From Scylla paramamosain (Eukaryota; Arthropoda; Malacostraca; Decapoda; Portunidae), in the NCBI RefSeq assembly GCF_035594125.1, contig NC_087198.1:1671279-1735278 (forward strand): 64,000 bases of DNA. The letters run 5' to 3'. The position numbers were made by a program, and so were the translations under genes. Within the stretch, counting starts at the first letter, position 1; every line of letters begins with the position of its first letter. Shown here in pieces: positions 1 to 10,939 of the stretch. The notes under the pieces were generated by a model. The model made no database searches. It was not told the origin of the DNA and saw only the letters and a list, made by a program, of their open reading frames with translations.

Positions 1-60
1 ATAATTCAGTGGTGGGCTGGTGGTCTAAAGGCTGACTTCGATCCCTCCTCACGGTAGTTT
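1..60 (+). repeat. possible tRNA-like SINE fragment
   Basis: The first 60 bases contain an A-box-like stretch (CAGTGGTGGGCTGG) followed about 20 bases later by a B-box-like ACTTCGATCCC, the layout of an RNA polymerase III internal promoter in tRNA-derived SINEs. A (CT)n tract follows about 110 bases downstream, and the candidate SINE at 3747-3920 also lies beside a (TC)n tract. The left end is cut by the window, and no cloverleaf could be verified by eye. It may be chance similarity. Confidence 0.3.
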
Positions 61-171
61 CTCTGCTGTGAAGTTAGTTTCTGTCATAATGCGTCCGCTC
101 CACCTGACCTTGCTGCTGCGCTGGGCCTTGACTCAGTCTGTACCTCATGGCAGTGTCCAGGTATTAGACGT

Positions 172-274
<103 letters not shown>

Positions 275-404
275 CTACACTTCCCAAAAGACTGCAATAC
301 CAAAAAAATCTACAAATAGAGAGTCATGGGAAAAAAAAATAAAAATGTGTACAATTGAAGTGAGTAATCCTTACTGGTTGAAAAAAGGACTTCTCGTCAC
401 ACAC

Positions 405-890
405 GGAAGGAGAGAATAGATTGCCTTTGTCCTTTTCAGGCTGCTAAATTATTCAGGAGACTGGAGCACAAACGCATCTATATGAAAAGTAGGCAGTCAT
501 AAGAAAAGTGTCTGCAATTAAAGGGATAAAAAAATAAATAGGATGTTAATTTTGTTTCTCTTTAGGCTACAGAGATATTAAAGGGACTGCAAGTCTAAAA
601 AAAAATATATTGTAAAAATTGTGCAGCACTGTAGGGACTTTTCCTGCCTTGAAAAAAAGGAAGAGAGAGAATAAGAGGCTAATTTTGTCCTCTTTAGGCT
701 ACATTATAAAAGGGACTGCAGTACAAACGCATAGCTAAATAAATATGTTGTAAAAACTGTGCAGCATTGTAGGGACTTTTCCTGCCTTGAAACAAAGGAA
801 GAGAGAATAAGAGGCTAATTTTGTCCTCTTTAGGCTCCATGATACAAGGGAATGCAGTACAAACGCAAGTCTAAACAGTAGAGAGTCAAA
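405..890 (+). repeat. tandem repeat, unit about 125-139 bp, about four copies
   Basis: A unit with GGAAGAGAGAATAAGAGG, then AATTTTGTCCTCTTTAGGCT, then AAGGGACTGCAGTACAAACGC occurs four times, the first copy (about 405-525) being most degenerate. The phrase GTGCAGCA-TGTAGGGACTTT at 621 recurs at 759, a period of 138. Copies start near 405, 525, 656 and 795; the last is partial and ends near 890. It is unrelated to the 90-bp satellite further right. Confidence 0.85.
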
Positions 891-2880
891 ACCATCCAGC
901 ACTCAGTGGCCCCATCGCGCTGGTCAGTAGAGGACCCGAGGCCATCAGACGCAGCGGAACCTTTCTGGGTCGTAAGGTGATAGTCCGGGGGACGTAAATA
1001 GGTGAGCATCCGGTGTGTGTCAGATAATCCAATACTTGCTTAAAGGTCAGGGAAATTGAGCACACCAGACACGCTCCACATTACACAAGCTCTCGTCTTC
1101 ACCTCCATTTATTTCAGCCAGACGACGCGAGGAGGAAAGTGCGGGAGACTGGAATGAAGCGACTGGAGAGTTATGAAGGATGAGTATGAAGATTTTTTGT
1201 CTTTTTATTGATTGATTTATTTATTCATTCATTTATTTGTTTATTTATTTATTTATTTTATTTATTTACTCATTTTTGTGGCGTGGGTTTGTCTCTAAGG
1301 TGTTGGGTCTGCTTGTCTTCTTTCTCAGATTTACACTATAATCTTTGAAGCAATAATCACATAAATGGGCACTGAATATTTAGTAATGCTCCTCAAAGAT
1401 TTACACTATCGTTGTTCAAGCAATGCTCACCAGAGTGAGGACAACGTTTAGTAGAGCTTCCCAAGTGTAGGTAGTTTAATGTTTACTTTGTAAAACCACC
1501 GCGGGTTACTGAAAGAAAATGGTTCTCTCATAAGAGCCCAATGATGATTAATTTGGTCTCTTTCTTTATTTTTTTTTATTTTATTATTTACTTATTTTTT
1601 GTTAATGGCAATGCATGACGTGAGCTGCAGCATCACCATTATGGACACACTCTTCAAGACCCCCATTATTGTCCTCTCTGTGTTAAATGTGTAGGGAAAG
1701 TACTTATAGAACATCAAATCCGAACTGTGGCCCCGGTATTTTGTGTTACTGGCCAGTGTTCAGTTATATGATGCTGCAAAGGGTCTTCGGATCCTCCAGG
1801 CTCAATTCCCTAACCTTGCAGAAACTGAGTCCATTGCAATATGAAAAGGATATAAAAAAGGTGCCAGATTATGAAAAAATACAGTTGTAGTGTAGAATGT
1901 TACTAATATTGTACCGAAATGCATTATTCATACATATTTTGAAACTTTTAAAGCATTCTGCACATCTTACCATGTTGTTTTATATTTGACAGTGCCGCCG
2001 AAGTCCCGAGCGGCTTCGGGACAAGGAAGAGAAGCTCCGCGACTCACTTGAGCCAGTCAGTCAGTGGTCAGTGGCGTCAGCTTTGTTGTGGTGTACGCAT
2101 GAGTCTTGTGTTTTCTTGAACGCTTATTTGGGCTTTAGGTGAACCAAAACTCTCCCAAAGCCTGTCCACAGTGGTCAGCAGGTATGTTAACCTGGTAATG
2201 AGTGTATTTGGACATACACTGCTAGTGAAACTGGTGTGTCATGCCTCGCTTGGCTGGTAGGAAGCAAACGGTTGAAGAATCAGTTGCCAGACCATTAATA
2301 ACTAACATTTTCTTAATTTTGCATATTTACTAGTTTTTGTATTTCATATGACTATCTAGGATGTAAGTGTTTCCAGTGCCATGAATCTAAAGGAATGGTG
2401 CTCGAAATGGGAGCTTGTAAGGCTGAGGGACACGAAAATAGGCTTGAGTGTTGGCGAGAGTGGGCGGTGCGCCTACTGTTTAGGCGTCTCTGCCCCTCAC
2501 CAGTCACCGCGCATCCCGCTGCTGTCACAACATTCTCCGGTATATTACACATGTTTCTGGAATGTTTACCGTAATGTCTGCAATCAGGAATCATCGTAAA
2601 CATTAACCATTGTTGTATTTCTGACCACTAGCACATCCTCTGCCGTTCCACCTTCTACCACTCCGATGTTATCTTCCACTTCCTTGTCGCTGTTTGTTCC
2701 TCCATCACTTTCATAACCATCATCCACTGCCTTTCCCTCGTCACCACATCCTTCACCTCCACCACATCAACTCACTCCACTTCATCAACTCATTCACACG
2801 AGGAATCATGTGTGGAGCCAAGAGTGAGAGAGCTGAGGTGAATTAACACTCTTTAGTAAATCACTGTTCATCTCACTAAA
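891..2880. other. low-copy region with no recognisable gene
   Basis: I see no convincing coding sequence here. Contents: an imperfect (TTTA)n tract at about 1200-1273; a GC-richer patch at 1990-2190 with a 7-bp perfect stem GTCCCGA/TCGGGAC (2003-2009 with 2016-2022, 6-base loop); and a consensus-like splice donor, CAG followed by GTATGT, at about 2178-2186. A possible acceptor, a pyrimidine-rich stretch ending in CTATCTAG, lies at about 2352-2359. Reading frames of 67-83 codons (1687-1890, 2381-2599) resemble no family I recognise. A non-coding or 5' exon is possible but unproven. Confidence 0.5.
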
Positions 2881-2904
2881 TTGAGAGTGACTTGTTGCCA
2901 TGGG

Positions 2905-3150
2905 TTTATCTTTACCCCCACCAGCCCCACCCCAACCCAGCCTCCCCCCAGCCTTACCTCCCCTAGTCTCACCTCCCCAGCCCCATCTTTCCAGCTCCCT
3001 GTTCCTAGTTTCGCCTCCCCAGCCTCACCTTCCCAGCCTTCCCTAGCCTCACCTCCTCAGTCTAACCTCCACAACCCTGTCTTTCTAGCCTCGCCTCCTC
3101 TCTCCTGCTTACCTTGCCAACCACCCCCAGCTTCTCCACTCCCCAGCTTT
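2905..3150 (+). repeat. C/T-rich degenerate minisatellite
   Basis: This is a pyrimidine-rich stretch built from variants of CCTCACCTCCCCAGC. It is open in one frame and would give a Pro/Ser-rich low-complexity peptide, which follows from the repeat composition. I do not call it a gene. Confidence 0.7.
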
Positions 3151-3196
3151 AGTAGTAACGACCCCCGCAGGCCACGTAATTGCACGAGTCATTACC

Positions 3197-3201
3197 TTTT
3201 T

Positions 3202-3255
<54 letters not shown>
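3197..3255. repeat. (T)n(GT)n microsatellite
   Basis: About 26 T residues are followed by about 16 GT units. It is a compound simple repeat with no other content. Confidence 0.95.
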
Positions 3256-3257
<2 letters not shown>

Positions 3258-3384
3258 ACGAAGAGGCCAGGAAGCAGCAGCAGAATTGGCCTTTAGGTAT
3301 TTACATTGACTAATTTATATAACGTGAATATCAAGCATCTCAGTTATGCTAGAGGTGGGATTAGGTTAGCGGATGTTAGCTGGT

Positions 3385-3652
3385 TGTCTGTCTGTCTGTC
3401 TGTCTACCTGTTCATTAGTCTCTGTCCCGATACATCAATGTATTTTCTTTTTTTCTATTTATCTCAGTTTTGTTCTGTATCTATCTGTTTTTCTTTCTCT
3501 GCTTCTATCTATGTATATATCTATCTACCTATATGTATCTGCTGGTCTAATTTCATCAATCTATTTATATGTCTGTTATCTACCTTTATAACTTCTCATT
3601 GCTCTCTCTGCTTGTCTAATTTCTTCCATTTATATGTCTGTTGTCTACCTAT

Positions 3653-3655
<3 letters not shown>
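3385..3655 (+). repeat. degenerate TCTG/TCTA tetranucleotide tract
   Basis: Five TGTC units (about 3387-3406) are followed by about 250 bases dominated by TCTA, TCTG and TTTA words. This is a decayed GATA/GACA-type microsatellite that leads into the (TC)n tract. Confidence 0.7.

Positions 3656-3746
<91 letters not shown>
3656..3746. repeat. (TC)n microsatellite
   Basis: About 90 bases of nearly perfect TC dinucleotide lie immediately upstream of the candidate SINE at 3747. Confidence 0.97.
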
Positions 3747-3749
<3 letters not shown>

Positions 3750-3920
3750 GGTAGGCTCTGTGGTACGTCGTTCGTGTTGCAGTCTGAAGGTTACGCGTTC
3801 GATCATGGAAACCTTTTTCGTCACCTTCACGTGGATGTTGCGGCGTCATAACTCACTTAGAATCATTGATGCAGTGAGGCGCTGGTCACTGCACCGCGGG
3901 GGCGCTTCGATCATGAATAC
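3747..3920 (+). repeat. candidate tRNA-derived, possibly dimeric SINE
   Basis: The sequence after the (TC)n tract has tRNA-like internal promoter elements: an A-box-like stretch around 3751-3775 (GGTAGGCTCTGTGGTACG) and a B-box-like GCGTTCGATCA at about 3795-3805. A second module follows, with CAGTGAGGCGCTGG at about 3872 and GCTTCGATCATG at about 3904. Two A/B-like pairs suggest a dimer or two nested SINEs. The (TC)n abutting the 5' side recalls the other candidate at 1-60. A database or covariance search would be needed for confirmation. Confidence 0.45.
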
Positions 3921-4280
3921 TATCGTGCGGGAAAATTGGTAACTTCCAGTAAAGTGTCCACCTAGTGTTAAGAAAGTGAGAGGAAGAAATGTTTGCCAAC
4001 GCCCTTCATAAGGAGACTAAACGAACTGGAATTGACCAGAGAACCTCTTGAGAATAAAACCTTTTGCTTCACATTTGGATTAAATTGTTGGACTTGCCTA
4101 TAGACTCCCACACTCTGGCGTCTTGTGAGTTTTTTTTTTTCTTTTCACAAAGTTTCGCTGCATGAATACAAAAATAAATTCAACCTCTTCCCTCTCACTC
4201 ACAGTCCTCAAGGAACATTGTAGTTTTTGTTGTCCTCGTCACGAGCTCTTAAATGATAATACTAATAAAAAAAGAACAAT

Positions 4281-4283
<3 letters not shown>
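3921..4283. other. AT-rich low-copy stretch, no gene seen
   Basis: I find nothing recognisable except a short T run near 4131-4140 and an A-rich lead into the (TA)n tract. The reading frame at 4162-4416 is mostly Tyr-Ile translation of (TA)n and is rejected. Confidence 0.5.

Positions 4284-4372
<89 letters not shown>
4284..4372. repeat. (TA)n microsatellite, left of GC-rich block
   Basis: About 44 AT units. A second (TA)n tract lies at the far side of the GC-rich block (5294-5354), so the block looks inserted into one original (TA)n array. Confidence 0.97.
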
Positions 4373-4375
<3 letters not shown>

Positions 4376-5275
4376 AGTATGACTCCTGGAGGTCCCGGGA
4401 TGGTGTCATGCCGTGACTCCCCGAGTGACGTGAAAACCCTCCTTGAGACTTAGTTACTGGGGAAGTCTGCCTCCTAGTGGCGCCCGCTGGAAACGTAGGA
4501 ACAAGCCTGAAGGATTGGGCCTACGGCTAAAGTGCTTCCCCGCGAGATGAATGTGAGGTGGGGAGTTGGACAAAATATTCCATCCTCCCTTCTCAATGAA
4601 CGTTCATAGAGTTATGGGGTTCCGCCAGGCTTCGGAGCCCAGAACAGCTTCACTGATCCGGAGTCCTTCTGCTCCTTGGAGTTCTCTATCTCGTTGGGGT
4701 GGGGGCCGTCAGGGTAATTTGCCGAGTCGGTGGGTCAAACCCACTTACCCTCGACAGCGGTAGTCACTCTGACGTTTCCGGGATGACGGCCTGCTGGTGG
4801 GTGGGTAGCGCTCTTCCTGCCTTCAAATACCAGCGGGTTCATGGCTTTAATAATGGGGTACACGGTGCGGATGCGGTACCAGTCCCCCCCGGGTCCGAGG
4901 GGCGGGCATAGAGCCTCTGTGTCCGTCCCTCGAATCAAGGGCGTCCTAGCAGAGCTCGCAGTCTGTGAATTGGTGTTTCGTGCTGCGGCGGGTCTAGTAA
5001 AGCAGATAGCCAACCGCCTGGCTGAGGGTGGCGTCCTCAGAACCGGAATCCTGTCGGGGGCGACTTCGGCAGGTAGGTTTCGCATCACCTGTGCCGTTGA
5101 AGACGGTAGGTGTGAGTAGTGCTGGCTTTAGCCCGCTACCCTGTCGTCCCCTCCAAAGGGGTTGTCCTGGCCGCCTGCTATCGGCTGCTTGGTCACCAAG
5201 CGCGGGTAAACGGCGGTCGAACAAAGCATGACTCGATCAAGATTTTTGTTGCCCTTGGCCAGTGTCCTCCCTACA

Positions 5276-5294
<19 letters not shown>
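4373..5294 (+). mobile_element. GC-rich retroposon-like element with LINE-type 3' tail
   Basis: About 0.9 kb of GC-rich sequence in very AT-rich surroundings, bounded on both sides by (TA)n. Its last 55 bases (5240-5294: GATTTTTGTTGCCC, TTGGCCAGT, CCTACATAAAA, then poly-A) nearly match the 3' end of the jockey-like LINE at 15098-15144. A shared tail ending in A-rich sequence indicates mobilisation by that LINE's reverse transcriptase. No RT or endonuclease coding is visible. The body could be a 5' UTR fused to the tail by internal deletion, or a SINE-like non-autonomous partner. The short reading frames in it look like no known family. Confidence 0.6.
5240..5294 (+). repeat. LINE-type 3' terminal tail with poly-A
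   Basis: This sequence is nearly the same as 15098-15144: it shares GATTTTTGTTGCCCTTGGCC and then AGT-TCCT-CCTACAT before the A run, with only two substitutions seen (TGTCCTCC against TATCCTTC). It is the strongest evidence that the GC-rich block is a retroposon. Confidence 0.85.

Positions 5295-5354
<60 letters not shown>
5294..5354. repeat. (TA)n microsatellite, right of GC-rich block
   Basis: About 30 TA units follow the poly-A tail and end exactly where the 90-bp satellite begins. Confidence 0.97.
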
Positions 5355-5355
<1 letters not shown>

Positions 5356-6830
5356 TCGTACCTAATATTAGGAAACGAAAAAGACATTACAAGAAAAGTG
5401 TATTATCAGTGTTTTTAAGTTTTTGGTACCAAAACGTTAAAAGACATAAATAGTATTACTCTATATGGAAAAATAAATAAATAAATAAAAGAAAATTACC
5501 AAAAAAACGTGATTTTTGAGTTTTTTTTTCACATTGTAAGATAGCAAAAACGCCAAAATGCATGCAAAGTGCCCTCTCTAGGGAAATGAAACGACATTTC
5601 CAGAAACAAGTATTTTTTTTTTTTTAGTGTTTATGAGCGTGTTAGGCACAAAAACGCTAAAAGGCATGGAAAAGTTCCTCTATGGGGAAAGCAAAACAAC
5701 ATTTTTAAAAACGTGTGTTTGGTGTATTTTTGAGCTATTTATGTACAAAAACCATAAAACGAATGGAAAACACCCTTTTAAATAGAAAGAGAATAACCTT
5801 AACAAAAACAAGTATTTAAATGCTTTTGAGTTTACGTACAAAATCGCCAAAATGCATGCAAAGAATGAGGAAATGAAAAGACATTGCGAGAGACGTGTGT
5901 TATGAGTGTTTTTGAGTTTCCTGTCTACGAAAACGCGAAAACCCTGTCTTAAAACTCTAAATGGAGAAATAGAACAACATCAAAAGAAAAAAACAAACGT
6001 GTTTTGTGTATTCTTTTACACTGTTAAGTAATTAAATGCATAAATACATGTAAGGTACCCTATATCAGGAAAAAAAAAAGACATTTCCAGGAACATGTTT
6101 TTTGAGTGATTATGATCTTGTTAGGTACCAAAACGCAAAAAATGTATGCAAACACTCTTCATGCAGAAAACATGATAATATTACTGAAACCAAGTATTTC
6201 GAGAGTTTTTGAGCTTATTACGTAGAAAATGCCAAAATGCTTGATTACGCGATCTGAGGAAACAAAAACACATTAAGAGAAACTTGTGTTATGAGTGTTT
6301 TTTTTTTCAGTTTCTTAGGTACTGAAACGCTAAAACGCCTAAATATATGGAGACAATTAACATTATAAAAAACTTGCATTTTGAGTGTATTTCACATGGT
6401 TAGGTACGAAAACGCCAAAATGTACGCAAAGCACACTTTATAGGAAAAGGAAATGATATTTCCAGAAATGTGTTTTTTGAGTGTTTATGAGCGTATTCGG
6501 CACCAAAACGGTTAAAAAAGCATGAAAAGTACCCAATATGGAAAAAAAAAGAAACATCATTACCAAAAACGTTTCTCTTTGGTCTTTTTGAACGACATAC
6601 GAAAACGCTAAGAAGCATGCAAAACAACTTTTATGGAGAAACAGTATATGTAATAAAATTGTGTGTTTTGAGTGCTTTTTCAGCTTGTTTCGTAGAAAAA
6701 TGCCAAAATTCATGCAAAAACGAAAAGACATCACGAAAACGCTAAAACAGGTGTAAATAATCTTTATATAGGAACACAACATTAACAAAAGCGAGTATTT
6801 TTATTGTTTTTAACATAATTAGGTAACAAA
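5355..6830 (+). repeat. 90-bp satellite, diverged monomeric array, plus orientation
   Basis: Monomers of about 85-100 bp follow each other head to tail, each with a core like GGTACCAAAACGCTAAAA, then TGCATGCAAAG, CCCTATATGG, ACATTACC, AAACGTGT and TTTTGAGTGTTTTTGAGC before the next core. Copies are quite diverged and I see no longer-range period. The orientation used throughout is plus when ACCAAAACGC reads on the given strand. Confidence 0.9.
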
Positions 6831-8240
6831 AAAGCCTAACAATTTGAAATAGATTCAAAATATATGTTATTAATAATGTTATGTGTCTTCATATAAAGTG
6901 CTATTCATGCGTTTTAGCGTTTTTGTACCTAACAACCAAAAACATTCATAATAAACGTTTCTCGTAAAGTCTTTTCGTTTCGAAAGATGCTTTCTTGTAA
7001 CAATTTCATTTCCTCATATCAAGGGCTTTCCATGCATTTTGGCGTTTCGGTACCTAATAATGTGAAATATGCTCAAAACACACGTTTTTGTTAATGTAGT
7101 TCTGTTTCTTAATAGAGTGATGTTTATAGGTTTAGCGTTTTAATACCTAAAATGTAAAAAAAAAAAAAATATAATACATGTTTTTCGTAATGTCATTACG
7201 TCTACCTATTAAGAGTATTTTTCATCCATTTTAATGTTTTTGTATGCAAGAAACTCAAAAAACTCTCAAAATACTTGTTTTTGGTAATGATATTCTTCTA
7301 CATAAAAAGTGTTTTGCATGCTTTTTTAGGGTTTCGGTACGTAAGAGGCTGAAAACACTCAAAAGACACGTTTTTTGGTAAAGTTGTTTTCAATTCCCAT
7401 TTATGGTGTTTACCATTGCATTTTAGCGTTTTGGTGACAAACATACAAAGAAACACTAAAAAACACACATTTTATCGTTTCCAAATATATTGGTACTTAT
7501 CAATGTGGAAAAAAAAACACACAAATTACGCAGTTTTTGGTAATGTTGTTCTGTTTTGTCGTATAAGGTGGTATTAATGCGTTTTCGCATTTCGGTACCT
7601 GGAAAGCTCAAAAACACTTATAATACGAGTACACTTTTCTTCTAATGTCTTTTTTGTTTCCCCACATAGTAAACTTTTCATATATTTTAGTGTTATTCTA
7701 TGTAACAAGCTCAAAAACACTCAAAATACTTGTTTTTGATAATTTTATTTTGTTTCTGCATAAAGGGTGTTTTGCATGCATTTTACCTTTTTGGTACATA
7801 AGAAATTCAAAAAACACTCAAAAAGTCATGTTTTTCGTTAAGTCGTTTTGTGTTCCCAAATAAAGTGATTTCCATGCTTTTTAGCGTATTGGTGCTTAAC
7901 ACGCTCAAAAACATTTAAAAGATACGTTTCTGGAAATCTCGGTTTTACCCATACCCATACCCATACCCATATATTTTGGTGATTTGCTATTTATTAATGT
8001 GAAAACACTCAAAATACACGTTTTTTTGGTCTCGATATCGAGTACTATTCTTGAGTTTCAGCATTTTGTTACCTAAGATGTTCAAAAACACTTATAATAG
8101 AACGATTATAACGATTATAAAAAACGATTATAACAGATCTCTCATAATGTCCTTTCGTTTCCCAAAATAGAGGATTTTGCATATGTTTTGGCGTTTCTTT
8201 ACGTAACAAGCTCAAAAACACTCAAAATACTTGTTTTTCG

Positions 8241-8242
<2 letters not shown>

Positions 8243-8325
<83 letters not shown>
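8243..8325. repeat. (TA)n microsatellite inside the satellite
   Basis: About 41 AT units interrupt a satellite monomer. Confidence 0.97.
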
Positions 8326-8329
<4 letters not shown>

Positions 8330-10000
8330 GTGTTTTGCATGTTTTAGAGTTTTATTGCTAAAGAAATTCTAAAACCCTGAAAAGACACGTTCGTAATGTT
8401 GTTTTACATGTATATTCCCATATAGGGTGATTTCCATACTTTTTAGCATTATGATGCCTAATACGAAAAAAAAAATAATAAGTAAAATAAAAACCCTTAA
8501 AAGACATTTTTTCTAGTAATGTAGTTTTATTTCCCTATATAGGTGACTGTGAAAACATTATGGCATTTTGGTACCTAATAATAATAATAATAATAAAAAA
8601 AAACACTCAAAATACAAATTATTGGTAATGTTGTTCTGATTTGTCGATATAAAGTGCACTATAAAATTCATGCGTTTTAGTATTTTGCTACCTAAGAAGC
8701 TCTAAAACTCTCATAATACACGTTTTTCCTAATGTCTTTTCGTTTAACATTACAGAGTCTTTTGCTTCATTTTGGCATTTTTCCACGTATTAAGCTCAAA
8801 AACAAACAAAAACACGTTTTTGATATACTATTTCTTCATGTTTTTTTTTTTTTTTGCAAGCGTTTCAGCGTTTTCGGTACTTAAGTAGCTCAAAAACACT
8901 ATAAAGAGACGTTTTGGTAATGTCTTGTTCTCCCATATAGGGTACTTTCCCTCCTTTTTTTTTTTTTATCATTTCGGTGTTTGCACGCACATAAATATTA
9001 GAAAAAAAAAACACGTTTCTGGAAATCTCGCTTCCTTTCTCCATATAGGGTGCTTTCCACGGATTTTAAAACCTAACAATATGATATACATTCAAAATAA
9101 CACGTAATGTAATTCTGTTTCTCTCTATAGAGTGTTATTCATACTCATTCATAGCGTTTTGGTACTTATGAAACTAATAAAATACTCATAATACACGTTT
9201 TTCGTAATGTTTATCCATTTCCCCATTTAGGGTACTTTGCTTACTTTTTGGCGTTTTTCTACGAAACAAGTTGAAAAACACTCAAAATACTTATTTTCTT
9301 AATGTTATTAATAATATTTTGCATGCGTTTCAAAGTTTTGGTACATAAGTTGCTCAAAAACAGTGGAAAAAACGTTTCTGGTAATGTGTTGTTTTCCAAT
9401 ATAGGGTGCTTTTTTTTTTTCCTTTTGGTATCTAACAACACTCATTAACAAAAGACACTTTTCTTGAAATCTCGTTTTCTTTCACCATATAGGGTGTTTT
9501 GTTTGCATTTTGGAGTTTTGGTACCTGACAATGTGAAATACACTCAAAATACATGTTTTTGGAAATATTGTTCTTTTTTTTTTCCTATAGAGTGCTAGCT
9601 AGTTATTGCCCTTTAGCGGTTTGTTACCTAAGAATTAAAGAAAAAAAAAAAACTTTCTCGTAATATTTTTTTTTCATTTAACCAAATAGGGGACTTGGAA
9701 TGTATTTTGACGTTTTTCACGTAACAGCCTCAAAACAATAAAAAAAAAAACTTGTTTTTGGTAATGTTATTCTGTTTCTCCATCAAGGGTGTTTTGCATG
9801 CGTTTTAGCGTTCTGATACATAAGTTGATCAAAAATACTGAAAAGAGACATTTTTGTTAATGTTTTGTTTTCCATTACAGTGTGATTTCCATGCTTTTCA
9901 TCGTTTTGGAGCTAGAACACTCATAAACACTGAAAAGACACCTTTCTGGAAAACTCATTTCCTTTCGCATGCTTTGCATGTGTACTTAACAATAAGAATT

Positions 10001-10063
10001 ACAAGTTTTTGGTAATGTTTTGGTACAAGTTTTTGGTAATGCAATTACAAGTTTTTGGTAATG
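10001..10063 (+). repeat. three copies of ACAAGTTTTTGGTAATG
   Basis: The 17-mer starts at 10001, 10025 and 10047 with spacers of 5-7 bases. It is part of the normal monomer (usually ACGTTTTTGGTAATG), so this is a local slippage-type amplification of a monomer segment. Confidence 0.85.
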
Positions 10064-10939
10064 TTATTATGTTTCCATGAAGATTTTTTTTTTTTTTGCA
10101 TCCGGCTTAGGTTTTTGGTATGTAATAAGCTCAAAAACACTTTAAAGACTCGTTTTCCTTAGTGTTTTTTTGTTGTTCAAATCAAGTGATTTCCAAGCTT
10201 TATATCGGTTTAATATCTAAACACTCAAAAGACAAGTTTCTGGAAACATCGTTTCATTTCCTCATAAAGGTTACTTTGCATGCATTTTTGAGTTTTCTAC
10301 GTAACAAGCTCATAAACACATAAAATACTTGTTTTTGGCAATTTTATTCTGTTTCTCCATAAAGAGTGTTTTGTAAGCGTATTAGCGTTTTGGTACGTAA
10401 AAAGCTCAAAAAGATTGAAAAGACATGTTTTTGATAAAGTTTTTTATTCCCATATGGTGATCTTTCCATGCTTTTTAGCATTCTGATACCTAGCAGTTTC
10501 ATAAACATTCAAAAGACACGTTTCATTAAATTTAGTTTTGTTTGTTAGTTAGTGGGCTTCCATACTTTTTGGCTTTTTGGCACCTAACAATATGAAAAAA
10601 CACTGAAAATACACGTTTTTGGTAATGTTGTTATGTTTATCCATACAGAGTGCTATTCATGCGTTTTCACATTTTACTACCTAAGAAGCTCAAATTTACT
10701 CATAATACACGTTTCTCGTAATGTCTTTTTCTTTCTTCATATAGAATACTTTCCATACATTATGGCGTTTTTCTACCTAACAAACTCAAAAACTCTCAAA
10801 CGATTTCTTTTTGGTGATATTATTCTGTTTTTCCATAAAGGGTGTTTTTCATGCATTTTACCTTCTTGGTACGTAAGAAGCTGAAAAAAAAAAACTCAAA
10901 AGGCACGTTTTTGGCACTTTTTTTTTTTTATAATTTCCA

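Noticed and set aside
1980..2600. Possible host exon pair with splice sites at about 2181 and 2359
   Set aside because: The splice-like motifs are short and the following frame (2381-2599) matches nothing recognisable. Without transcripts this is not supportable as a gene.
2881..3309. Open frame for a Pro/Ser-rich 142-residue peptide
   Set aside because: It is the translation of a C/T-rich minisatellite followed by (T)n(GT)n, with Phe and Cys-Val runs at the end. No domain or codon signal supports a gene.
3306..3942. Open frames with long Ser-Leu or Arg-Glu runs
   Set aside because: They arise from (TC)n read in any frame.
4162..5453. Frames with Tyr-Ile runs and frames across the GC-rich block
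   Set aside because: The Tyr-Ile runs are (TA)n translation. The remaining frames overlap each other on both strands and match no family I recognise.
7947..7972. (CCCATA)n run as possible telomeric repeat
   Set aside because: There are only about four units inside a satellite monomer, and the usual arthropod telomere repeat is TTAGG. It is a local slippage product.
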